DNA of 12,923 bases from assembly GCA_900545165.1 (NCBI GenBank), contig UQYA01000052.1, positions 1 through 12,923 of the forward strand, given 5' to 3'. Each line of letters starts with the position of its first letter. The first letter of the stretch is position 1. Under the pieces are notes generated by a model that saw nothing but the letters and a program-made list of their open reading frames with translations, was not told where the DNA came from and did no database searches. Of this stretch, positions 1 through 5,810 are shown piece by piece. A program made the position numbers and the translations under genes. Source of the stretch: an uncultured Collinsella sp. Its GTDB lineage: Bacteria > Actinomycetota > Coriobacteriia > Coriobacteriales > Coriobacteriaceae.

Positions 1-49
1 ATCTACACGAGCCTTATCGTCGGCAGCGTCAGATGTGTATAAGAGACAG
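1..49 (+). other. Sequencing adapter remnant (Nextera P5/i5), not genomic
   Basis: Bases 1-8 (ATCTACAC) are the end of the Illumina P5 flow-cell sequence. Bases 9-16 (GAGCCTTA) sit exactly where the 8-base i5 index belongs. Bases 17-49 match the whole 33-base Nextera Read 1 transposase adapter, which ends in the Tn5 mosaic end (AGATGTGTATAAGAGACAG at 31-49). The order P5 tail, index, Read 1 adapter is that of a library molecule and has no biological explanation. Genomic sequence therefore begins at base 50. A reading frame opened in the adapter at GTG 35 gives the spurious N-terminus MYKRQ, a familiar database artefact. Confidence 0.98.
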
Positions 50-526
50 GTTACCGTACCCGGTCGTTTGCCGTTGGGCGGGGGACGTATGCTGGTCACA
101 GAGCCGATGGCCGTTGAGCCGGGATGCGATATCGTGCGCCGCGCCCGTGAGCTTGCGGCTGCCGGGGAAGTGACAGCTTTGGTAGACGCGGCTGCCCTGG
201 GTTTTGCCGACAGCGATAGTGAGCGGATCCTGGCGGGCTCGCGTGGCGAGATCCCTGTCGAGGCGCGATTGGCGCGCCTGTGGGTGGACGGTCCCGCACC
301 GGGAGACGTGATGTGCCCGTTAGGGATGAGTGGCCGAAGCAAGAAAGTATCCGACTTGCTAGGCGAGGCTCGCATTCCCGTTTCCGAGCGCGCCGGCGTG
401 CCCATGGTGAGGACGGCGCCGGGAGGTGCCGTGGTGTGGGTCGCCGGAGTTCGCGCGGACGAGCGTTTTAAGTGCACGGCCGCGACGCGCGTGGCATATC
501 TGCTCCGCGTGGTCGATGCGGAATAG
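50..526 (+). CDS. tilS: tRNA(Ile)-lysidine synthetase, 3' partial (C-terminal domain)
   Basis: This is the last 158 residues of TilS, the cytoplasmic ATP-dependent enzyme that attaches lysine to C34 of the CAU-anticodon tRNA-Ile so that it reads AUA codons. The N-terminal ATP-pyrophosphatase domain lies off the contig. What remains matches the TilS C-terminal substrate-recognition domain: a VPGRLPL start, then MSGRSKKVSDLL, then a GAVVWVAGVRADERFK segment close to the end, all characteristic of the family. The position directly before hpt and ftsH is the classical Gram-positive and actinobacterial gene order, which supports the call. The gene is truncated by the contig end, not by mutation; the frame is continuous from base 50 to the TAG at 524-526. 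No start codon is present in genomic sequence. Confidence 0.9.
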   Translation, partial: VTVPGRLPLGGGRMLVTEPMAVEPGCDIVRRARELAAAGEVTALVDAAALGFADSDSERILAGSRGEIPVEARLARLWVDGPAPGDVMCPLGMSGRSKKVSDLLGEARIPVSERAGVPMVRTAPGGAVVWVAGVRADERFKCTAATRVAYLLRVVDAE

Positions 527-588
527 CGTCCCACGCCTGCTATTCTGTGCGACGTTGACGGTATTCCCGCGCTGATGGCGCACGGGCT

Positions 589-617
589 GGTAAATTTACC
601 CCGTGCGCTGCTAGAAT
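589..617 (+). promoter_or_regulatory. Candidate hpt-ftsH promoter with overlapping 12-bp palindrome
   Basis: A -10-like hexamer TAGAAT lies at 612-617, about 57 bases before the hpt start. No good -35 is present; the best at the right spacing is TGGTAA (588-593, 18-base spacer). The -35 zone is covered by a perfect 12-bp palindrome, GGTAAATTTACC (589-600), an AT-rich island in GC-rich surroundings. Placement over the -35 suggests a repressor or activator site, but no regulator is identified. Confidence 0.4.
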
Positions 618-673
618 GTGTAGTTCGCGTCCATACGGCGGTGTGTGGGCGATAAGCACAAGAAAGGGTTGTC

Positions 674-1222
674 ATGGCTTCTCAACATCCGGATATCGAG
701 AAGGTTCTGTTCACGCAGGAGGATATCGACGGTATCGTCTCTCGCCTAGGCGAGCAGATTACTCGCGACTACGCGGGTAAGGATCTGGTGCTGATTGCGG
801 TCCTGCGCGGCGCCGTGGTCTTTATGGGCGACCTGATGCGTAAGATCGAGCTGCCGACCAACATCGATTTCATGGCTGTTTCGAGCTACGGTGACGGTGT
901 GAAGTCCTCGGGTATCGTGCGTATCATTAAGGACCTGGATATCGACATCCGCGATCGCGACGTGCTGATCGTCGAGGACATTCTGGACTCGGGCCTGACG
1001 CTCAAGTATCTGATGAAGAACCTCGAGAGCCGCAAGCCCGCTTCTCTGGAGGTCGCCGCCTTCCTGTGGAAGGACGTTGAGGACCGCGTCTCGGCCATCA
1101 CACCCAAGTATGTTGGAACCCATTGCCCCGATGCCTTTGTGGTGGGCTACGGCCTCGACTATGCCGAGCGCTATCGTAACCTTCCGTATCTGGGCATTTT
1201 GAAACCGGAGGTTTATTCGTAA
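674..1222 (+). CDS. hpt: Hypoxanthine phosphoribosyltransferase
   Basis: This cytoplasmic purine-salvage enzyme transfers the phosphoribosyl group of PRPP to hypoxanthine (and usually guanine), giving IMP or GMP. The 182-residue length is normal for bacterial HPRT. The PRPP-binding signature VLIVEDILDSGLT is at residues 97-109, with the acidic pair E101-D102 and D105. LRGA at 44-47 is the PPi-binding loop, the mobile catalytic loop is around 70-80 (SSYGDGVKSSG), and the purine-stacking region FVVGYGLDYAERYRNLPYLG is near the C-terminus. The ATG start follows an AAAGGG ribosome-binding site at 662-667. The stop codon at 1220-1222 is one base from the ftsH start, so the two are co-transcribed and probably translationally coupled. 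tilS-hpt-ftsH synteny supports the call. Confidence 0.96.
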   Translation: MASQHPDIEKVLFTQEDIDGIVSRLGEQITRDYAGKDLVLIAVLRGAVVFMGDLMRKIELPTNIDFMAVSSYGDGVKSSGIVRIIKDLDIDIRDRDVLIVEDILDSGLTLKYLMKNLESRKPASLEVAAFLWKDVEDRVSAITPKYVGTHCPDAFVVGYGLDYAERYRNLPYLGILKPEVYS

Positions 1223-1223
1223 G

Positions 1224-3371
1224 ATGCCCGACGACCGTAACGATAACAATTCCCAGACTCCCCGGGAGCCTAAGATCCCGGGGATGCCCGGAGGCAAGAA
1301 GCCCACGCGTACGGGCTGGCTGTATTTTATTTTGGCTTGCGCGCTTCTGGGCTATGCCTTCTTTAACATGGGCTCCGGCTTTGCCAATTCCAGCAATACC
1401 GTAAAGCTCGCGACGAGCGAGATGGTGAGCGCCATCAAGCAGGATCGCGTCGAAGATCTGACCTATACGGTTCAAGACGGAAGCGTGACGGGTCATTACT
1501 GGAAGACGAAGAAGGACAAGGGCGATACGAGCGAGCTCAAGAGCTTCTCCTCGACCTATGTCGGCTCCGATTCGCTTGCCGAGCTCATGGCGGAGCACCC
1601 CGATACCAAGTACATCGTCAACACCAACGATCCCGATTTTTGGGGCGACTTGGCGATGAGTGTGCTTCCGACGATCGCCCTTATCGCCATCATGTTCTAC
1701 TTTATGCGCCAGATGATGGGCGCCAACAACAGGAACATGCAGTTTGGCAAGACCAACGCCAAGACCAACGAGGCCACACGCCCCAAGGTCAAGTTTGAAG
1801 ACGTTGCCGGCGTGGACGAGGCAGTCGAGGAGCTCGAGGAGATCCGTGACTTTTTGAGCGATCCGGACCGCTATCGCAAACTGGGTGCCAAGATCCCGCG
1901 TGGCGTGTTGCTGGTGGGGCCTCCGGGCACCGGTAAAACGCTGCTGGCTAAGGCCGTTGCCGGCGAGGCGGGCGTGCCGTTCTTTAGCATCTCTGGTTCC
2001 GACTTTGTCGAGATGTTCGTGGGTGTCGGCGCCAGCCGTGTGCGTGACCTCTTTAAGGAGGCCAAGTCCCAGGCCCCGTCGATCATCTTCATCGATGAGA
2101 TCGATGCCGTGGGACGTCAGCGCGGAGCTGGTTTGGGCGGCGGTCACGACGAGCGCGAGCAGACGCTCAACCAGCTGCTGGTCGAGATGGACGGTTTTGA
2201 GGAGAGCGAGTCGGTCATCCTGATCGCTGCGACTAACCGTCCTGACATCCTGGATCCGGCATTGCTGCGTCCCGGTCGTTTTGACCGTCAGGTTACGGTC
2301 GACCGTCCGGATGTGAAGGGCCGCGAGCAGATCTTGCGCGTGCATGCCGAGAACAAGCCGATGGACGAGGACGTGAAGTTTGAGAAGCTCGCCCAGATGA
2401 CCGTTGGCTTCACCGGCGCCGATCTGGCAAATCTGCTCAACGAGTCTGCGCTGCTGGCCGCTCGCCGTCATCGTTCCGTGATCTCGATGGACGAGGTCGA
2501 GGAATCGATGGAGCGCGTGATTGCCGGACCGCAGCGCAAGGGTCACGTGATGACCGAGGCCGAGCGCACCACGATTGCCTACCACGAGAGCGGTCACGCT
2601 TTGGTGGGCCATATCCTGGAGCACTCCGATCCGGTCCACAAGATCTCGATCGTCAGCCGCGGTCAGGCCCTGGGCTACACGTTGCAGCTTCCGCAGGAGG
2701 ACCACTTCCTCAAGACCAAGAACGAGATGCTCGACGAGCTTGCCGTGTTCTTGGGCGGTCGCGTTGCCGAGGAGCTCATGTGCGACGACATCACGTCGGG
2801 CGCGAGCAACGATCTGGAGCGCGCGACCAGGATGGCGCGCGAGATGGTCACACGTCTGGGCATGAGCGAGGAGCTGGGCACGCAGGTCTTTGGCGAGGCG
2901 CAGCATCAGGTGTTCCTGGGCCGCGATTATGCCGATCATCAGGATTACTCCGAGGAGACGGCGCGTCGCATTGATATCGAGGTTCAGCGCATCATGCGCG
3001 AGGCCCATCGTCGTGCTGTCGAGATCCTGGATGCCCGTCGCGATCAGCTCGATCTGATGGCGAAGGTGCTGCTCGAGCGCGAGACCGTCGAGGGCGATGC
3101 CGTGAATGCCCTGCTCGATAACGAGTGGGACGCCTACCTTGAGCGCGAGGACGATATCCTGGCGGCCAAGGAGGAGCGCAACGCCAAGGCTGCCGGCATG
3201 CCGACCAAGAAGCGTGCGCCTCGCATGAGCGAGGAGGAGCTTGCGGCCGATGCCGCCGCATTTGCGCAGGCGGCTATGCAGGAGGATGCCGACGCCGCAT
3301 CCGATGATACTGACGATGACCATGCCGTCGTCGATGCCGATGCCGATGCCGACACCGACACCGACAAATAG
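1224..3371 (+). CDS. ftsH: ATP-dependent zinc metalloprotease FtsH
   Basis: This membrane-anchored AAA+ protease extracts and degrades misfolded membrane proteins and short-lived regulators. In 715 residues it has a cytoplasmic N-terminus, TM1 at about 31-48, an extracytoplasmic domain, and TM2 at about 142-163. The AAA+ module carries Walker A GPPGTGKT (232-239), pore loop FVG (265-267), Walker B IIFIDE (287-292) and a second region of homology ending in arginines R349 and R352. The M41 protease has zinc motif HESGH (454-458), with the third ligand D530 in SGASND. All catalytic residues are intact. GGAGG at 1207-1211 is the ribosome-binding site, with a rather long 12-base spacing. The C-terminus has an acidic Asp/Ala tail (about 687-715) beyond the usual core, partly encoded by hexamer repeats. 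Confidence 0.97.
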   Translation: MPDDRNDNNSQTPREPKIPGMPGGKKPTRTGWLYFILACALLGYAFFNMGSGFANSSNTVKLATSEMVSAIKQDRVEDLTYTVQDGSVTGHYWKTKKDKGDTSELKSFSSTYVGSDSLAELMAEHPDTKYIVNTNDPDFWGDLAMSVLPTIALIAIMFYFMRQMMGANNRNMQFGKTNAKTNEATRPKVKFEDVAGVDEAVEELEEIRDFLSDPDRYRKLGAKIPRGVLLVGPPGTGKTLLAKAVAGEAGVPFFSISGSDFVEMFVGVGASRVRDLFKEAKSQAPSIIFIDEIDAVGRQRGAGLGGGHDEREQTLNQLLVEMDGFEESESVILIAATNRPDILDPALLRPGRFDRQVTVDRPDVKGREQILRVHAENKPMDEDVKFEKLAQMTVGFTGADLANLLNESALLAARRHRSVISMDEVEESMERVIAGPQRKGHVMTEAERTTIAYHESGHALVGHILEHSDPVHKISIVSRGQALGYTLQLPQEDHFLKTKNEMLDELAVFLGGRVAEELMCDDITSGASNDLERATRMAREMVTRLGMSEELGTQVFGEAQHQVFLGRDYADHQDYSEETARRIDIEVQRIMREAHRRAVEILDARRDQLDLMAKVLLERETVEGDAVNALLDNEWDAYLEREDDILAAKEERNAKAAGMPTKKRAPRMSEEELAADAAAFAQAAMQEDADAASDDTDDDHAVVDADADADTDTDK
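3333..3362 (+). repeat. Hexamer tandem repeat in the ftsH 3' end
   Basis: Three copies of GATGCC are followed by two of GACACC, then GACAAA just before the stop. They encode the Asp-Ala and Asp-Thr dipeptides of the acidic FtsH tail. Changes in copy number would keep the frame, so tail length can vary by slippage without truncating the protein. Confidence 0.85.
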
Positions 3372-3382
3372 TCTTTGTGGCG

Positions 3383-3420
3383 AAAGCCTCCGCGGGGAAA
3401 CCTGCGGAGGCTTTTTCTTT
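3383..3420 (+). terminator. Rho-independent terminator of hpt-ftsH
   Basis: An 11-bp perfect stem pairs AAAGCCTCCGC (3383-3393) with GCGGAGGCTTT (3404-3414) across a 10-base loop. It runs into the T-rich tract TTTTTCTTTT. It begins 12 bases after the ftsH stop. Confidence 0.92.
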
Positions 3421-3440
3421 TGAGCGATATGGGGCCGTCT

Positions 3441-3500
3441 GTTGATTGGGGACAGACTTAAATGAGCGTTTTCACGCATTTAAGTCTGTCCCCAATCAAC
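3441..3500. repeat. 60-nt REP-like perfect hairpin
   Basis: A 24-base arm at 3441-3464, starting GTTGATTGGGGACAGAC, is repeated perfectly inverted at 3477-3500. The 12-base centre can add three more pairs (CGT 3467-3469 with ACG 3474-3476) around a TTTC loop. No T tract follows. The GGGGACAGAC core resembles the repetitive extragenic palindromes found with REP-associated Y1 (RAYT) transposases in many bacteria; this is family recollection, and no transposase is in the window. It lies between the ftsH terminator and the aminotransferase promoter region. Confidence 0.85.
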
Positions 3501-3530
3501 ATTGCTGCGGCACTTTGCTCGGCTAAAGCG

Positions 3531-3536
3531 TACAAT
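3531..3536 (+). promoter_or_regulatory. Candidate -10 box for the aminotransferase gene
   Basis: TACAAT lies 24 bases before the chosen start codon, so the leader would be short. No convincing -35 is present at 16-18 bases upstream; TTGCTC at 3515-3520 is too close. The same GCGTACAAT string occurs before the PHP gene at 4865-4873, which supports its use as a promoter element. Confidence 0.4.
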
Positions 3537-3560
3537 AGCGCCTATGCGAAAGGGGAACAG

Positions 3561-4745
3561 ATGATCAACGAAACTATGTATGCTCGCGGTGCGGAAAGCT
3601 CCATCATCCGTGAGATTTTTAGCTATGGCCTTGAGCGCAAGGCGCAGATCGGTGCGGAAAACGTATTCGATTTTTCGCTGGGCAATCCGAGCGTTCCGGC
3701 GCCCGCTGCTGTGGCTGAGTCGATTAAGAAGGCCCTGGAGCTGCCGAGCGACCAGCTGCACGGCTACACGCCCGCACCGGGCCTGCCGCAATGTCGAGCA
3801 GCCGTCGCCGAATCGCTCAACCGCCGCTTTGGCACGAGCTATGAGGGCAAAGACGTCTTTATGACGGTGGGTGCCGCGGCTTCGCTCACCTGTACGCTCA
3901 ACGCCGTTACGAACCCGGGCGACGAGGTTATTGTTATCGCCCCGTACTTTCCGGAGTATCGCGTTTGGATTGAGAAGGCCGGCTGCACGTGTGTCGAGGC
4001 GCTTGCCAACGAGGACACATTCCAGCTGAGCGTGGATAACGTATTCAAGGCGATCACCGACAAGACGGCAGCCGTCATTATCGACTCGCCCAACAACCCG
4101 ACCGGTGCCGTATATACGCGCGACACGCTGACGCGACTGGCCAATGTTCTGCGCGAGGCCAACGCTCAGCGCGATCCCGAGAATCCGATTATGCTCATCT
4201 CTGATGAGCCGTACCGCGAGATTGTGTACGGTGCCGAGGTGCCTTGGGTGCCTTCGATCTACGAGCATACCATCGTGTGCTACTCGTATTCCAAGTCGCT
4301 TTCGCTGCCGGGCGAGCGCGTGGGGTGGATTCTGGTTCCCAATACGAACCTTCAGGCAGCTCGTGTAATGCCCGCCGTTGCCGGTGCCGCCCGTACGCTG
4401 GGCTTCGTGTGCGCGCCGGCGCTCTTCCAGCGCGTAATTATCGACTGCATCGATGAGCCGAGTGACGTTGAGGCCTATGCACGCAACCGCACGGCGCTCA
4501 CCGATGCCTTGGCGGACTATGGCTACACCTATGTTGAGCCGGATGGCGCGTTCTACCTATGGGTGAAAGCGTTGGAGCCCGATGCGAATGCGTTTTGCGA
4601 GCGCGCAAAGAAGTATGAGTTGCTTGCGGTTCCCTCGGACAGCTTTGGTATGCCGGGTTGGTTCCGCCTGGGCTATTGCGTGAGTTACGAAACGATTGTC
4701 AATTCGTTACCCGCTTGGAAACAGTTGGCGGACGAGTATCGTTAA
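3561..4745 (+). CDS. PLP-dependent class I/II aminotransferase
   Basis: This 394-residue cytoplasmic transaminase belongs to the aspartate-aminotransferase fold type I family (COG0436-like). It moves an amino group between an amino acid and a 2-oxo acid; the exact substrate cannot be read from sequence. The schiff-base lysine is K245 in SYSKSLSLPGERVGW. PLP contacts include GAAAS (105-109), the NNPTG motif (178-182), D215 and Y218 in ISDEPY, and R253. The substrate-carboxylate arginine is R369 in FRLGYC. The start was placed at ATG 3561 because AAAGGGG (3549-3555) lies five bases upstream; an in-frame ATG at 3462 lies within the REP-like hairpin and is rejected. The gene appears monocistronic and intact. 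Confidence 0.93.
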   Translation: MINETMYARGAESSIIREIFSYGLERKAQIGAENVFDFSLGNPSVPAPAAVAESIKKALELPSDQLHGYTPAPGLPQCRAAVAESLNRRFGTSYEGKDVFMTVGAAASLTCTLNAVTNPGDEVIVIAPYFPEYRVWIEKAGCTCVEALANEDTFQLSVDNVFKAITDKTAAVIIDSPNNPTGAVYTRDTLTRLANVLREANAQRDPENPIMLISDEPYREIVYGAEVPWVPSIYEHTIVCYSYSKSLSLPGERVGWILVPNTNLQAARVMPAVAGAARTLGFVCAPALFQRVIIDCIDEPSDVEAYARNRTALTDALADYGYTYVEPDGAFYLWVKALEPDANAFCERAKKYELLAVPSDSFGMPGWFRLGYCVSYETIVNSLPAWKQLADEYR

Positions 4746-4767
4746 AAGTAAAGCGCTCTGCCTACAA

Positions 4768-4783
4768 TGTTTTACGTGAAACG
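4768..4783. promoter_or_regulatory. parS: Candidate parS (ParB-binding) site
   Basis: TGTTTTACGTGAAACG matches the bacterial chromosomal parS consensus TGTTTCACGTGAAACA at 14 of 16 positions, and the 14-bp actinobacterial core GTTTCACGTGAAAC at 13 of 14. The mismatch in the core is one central C to T. The site is intergenic, 22 bases after the aminotransferase stop. parB is not in the window, so function is inferred. A different regulator using a similar dyad is the main alternative. Confidence 0.55.
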
Positions 4784-4810
4784 GGGTTTGGTGTTAAGCC
4801 GGACCCCGTT
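4780..4810 (+). other. Hairpin after the aminotransferase gene
   Basis: AACGGGG (4780-4786) pairs perfectly with CCCCGTT (4804-4810) around a 17-base loop, 35 bases after the stop. There is no T tract, so it is not a convincing intrinsic terminator. It shares four bases with the parS-like site. It may help end or stabilise the upstream message. Confidence 0.3.
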
Positions 4811-4843
4811 GTCATGGACGTTGTGTCTTTGGGATGGAGTGGT

Positions 4844-4873
4844 TTTACGACTATCGAAGGCTATGCGTACAAT
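4844..4873 (+). promoter_or_regulatory. Candidate promoter of the PHP phosphatase gene
   Basis: TTTACG (4844-4849) and TACAAT (4868-4873) are separated by 18 bases, giving four of six and five of six matches to the sigma-70-type consensus. The -10 lies 37 bases before the gene start, which is a normal leader length. Confidence 0.5.
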
Positions 4874-4910
4874 GAATATAAGCGACGGCCGTGCCAGATA
4901 AGGAGACCTG

Positions 4911-5732
4911 ATGCCCTACCTGCTTTCTTGTGACATTCATACCCATACGATTTTCTCTGCGCATGCATATTCGACCATTGAGGAGAATGTGTACTGGGCG
5001 GCAGAGCGTGGCCTGCAGGTGCTCGGATCTGCCGACCATCTGAGCTCTATGGTTACGGCTTGCCCCAATGACCTGCGCAGTTACCAATTCTTTATCAACC
5101 AGGATATCTGGCCGCGCATTTGGAGCGGCGTGCTGGTGCTGCGTGGTGCCGAGGCCGATATCGTTTCGCTGGACGGAAGCCTGTTTGGCGAGGACACTCC
5201 TGTCACGCTCGATATTGCCGGCGATTCGTACAGCCGTCAGCATTCGCTGTTCGATTTGGTTACGCGAAATTTGGATTATTTGGTTGCAAGCGTGCATAAT
5301 CCGCAGATTGCCGAGGGCGCGACGCTGGCCCAGACGACCGAGATGTATATCAATGCCCTGGAGCACCCCAAGGTGTTCATGCTGGGTCACACGGGGCGTT
5401 CGGGCGTGCCGTTCGATATCGACGAGGTGCTGTTGGCAGCTAAGGCCAAGCACAAGATTATTGAGATCAACAACCATAGTCTTGAACACGGTGTCGACAC
5501 TGAGCATTGGGCCGTATGCCGCAAGATCGCCGAGCGCTGCGCCGAGCTGGGCGTGGGCATTGGCGTTTCGACCGATGCGCACATTGGCATGGCAATTGGT
5601 AAGCTCGATTACGCTCGCAAGATGCTCGACGAGATTCACTTCCCGTTGGATCTGATCGTGACGCGCGATCGCGAGACGCTGCTGCGCGAGATGGCGGCAG
5701 CCGGCGTGTGCGACCTGTGCAAGGGGATGTAG
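4911..5732 (+). CDS. PHP-domain metal-dependent phosphatase (YcdX-like)
   Basis: This 273-residue protein of the polymerase-and-histidinol-phosphatase (PHP) superfamily most resembles the stand-alone YcdX-type phosphatases, which bind three metal ions in a distorted TIM barrel and hydrolyse phosphomonoesters. The full metal-ligand set is visible: H10 and H12 (DIHTHT), H18, H43 (SADH), E81 (GAEADI), H129 (ASVH), H160 (LGHTG), D222 and H224 (STDAHIG). It is thus probably active, with unknown substrate. The ribosome-binding site AAGGAG (4900-4905) lies five bases before the ATG. It has its own candidate promoter and a terminator downstream. A histidinol-phosphatase role is possible, but no his genes are nearby. 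Confidence 0.88.
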   Translation: MPYLLSCDIHTHTIFSAHAYSTIEENVYWAAERGLQVLGSADHLSSMVTACPNDLRSYQFFINQDIWPRIWSGVLVLRGAEADIVSLDGSLFGEDTPVTLDIAGDSYSRQHSLFDLVTRNLDYLVASVHNPQIAEGATLAQTTEMYINALEHPKVFMLGHTGRSGVPFDIDEVLLAAKAKHKIIEINNHSLEHGVDTEHWAVCRKIAERCAELGVGIGVSTDAHIGMAIGKLDYARKMLDEIHFPLDLIVTRDRETLLREMAAAGVCDLCKGM

Positions 5733-5752
5733 CGGAATTTATAAACCAAGCG

Positions 5753-5787
5753 AAGGGGGCGGCCCAGACGGGTCGCCCCCTTTCTTG
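5753..5787 (+). terminator. Terminator between convergent genes
   Basis: A 13-bp stem (5753-5765 with 5770-5782, one G-U pair) closes a four-base AGAC loop and is followed by TTTCTTGT. It lies 20 bases after the phosphatase stop. The stem would also form in the opposite transcript coming from the methyltransferase gene, but the T-rich tail is better in the plus direction. Confidence 0.9.
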
Positions 5788-5810
5788 TCCCAAAAATCTA
5801 CTGAGGTTGG

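Noticed and set aside
521..545. Hairpin GAATAGC/GCTATTC over the tilS stop codon as a terminator
   Set aside because: Only seven Watson-Crick pairs and no T tract. It may be incidental.
2545..2556. TCACGTGA inside ftsH as a second parS
   Set aside because: Only the central CACGTG plus one base each side agrees; about 9 of 16 positions match, which is expected by chance in coding DNA.
1098..3479. 793-codon open frame on the minus strand across ftsH
   Set aside because: It is antisense to a full-length FtsH with every catalytic motif. Its protein is low-complexity (His, Gly, Leu, Arg-rich) and has no domain, as expected from GC-rich codon bias on the opposite strand.
3462..3560. N-terminal extension of the aminotransferase from ATG 3462
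   Set aside because: It would be encoded by the REP-like hairpin and promoter region, has no ribosome-binding site, and adds sequence foreign to the family.
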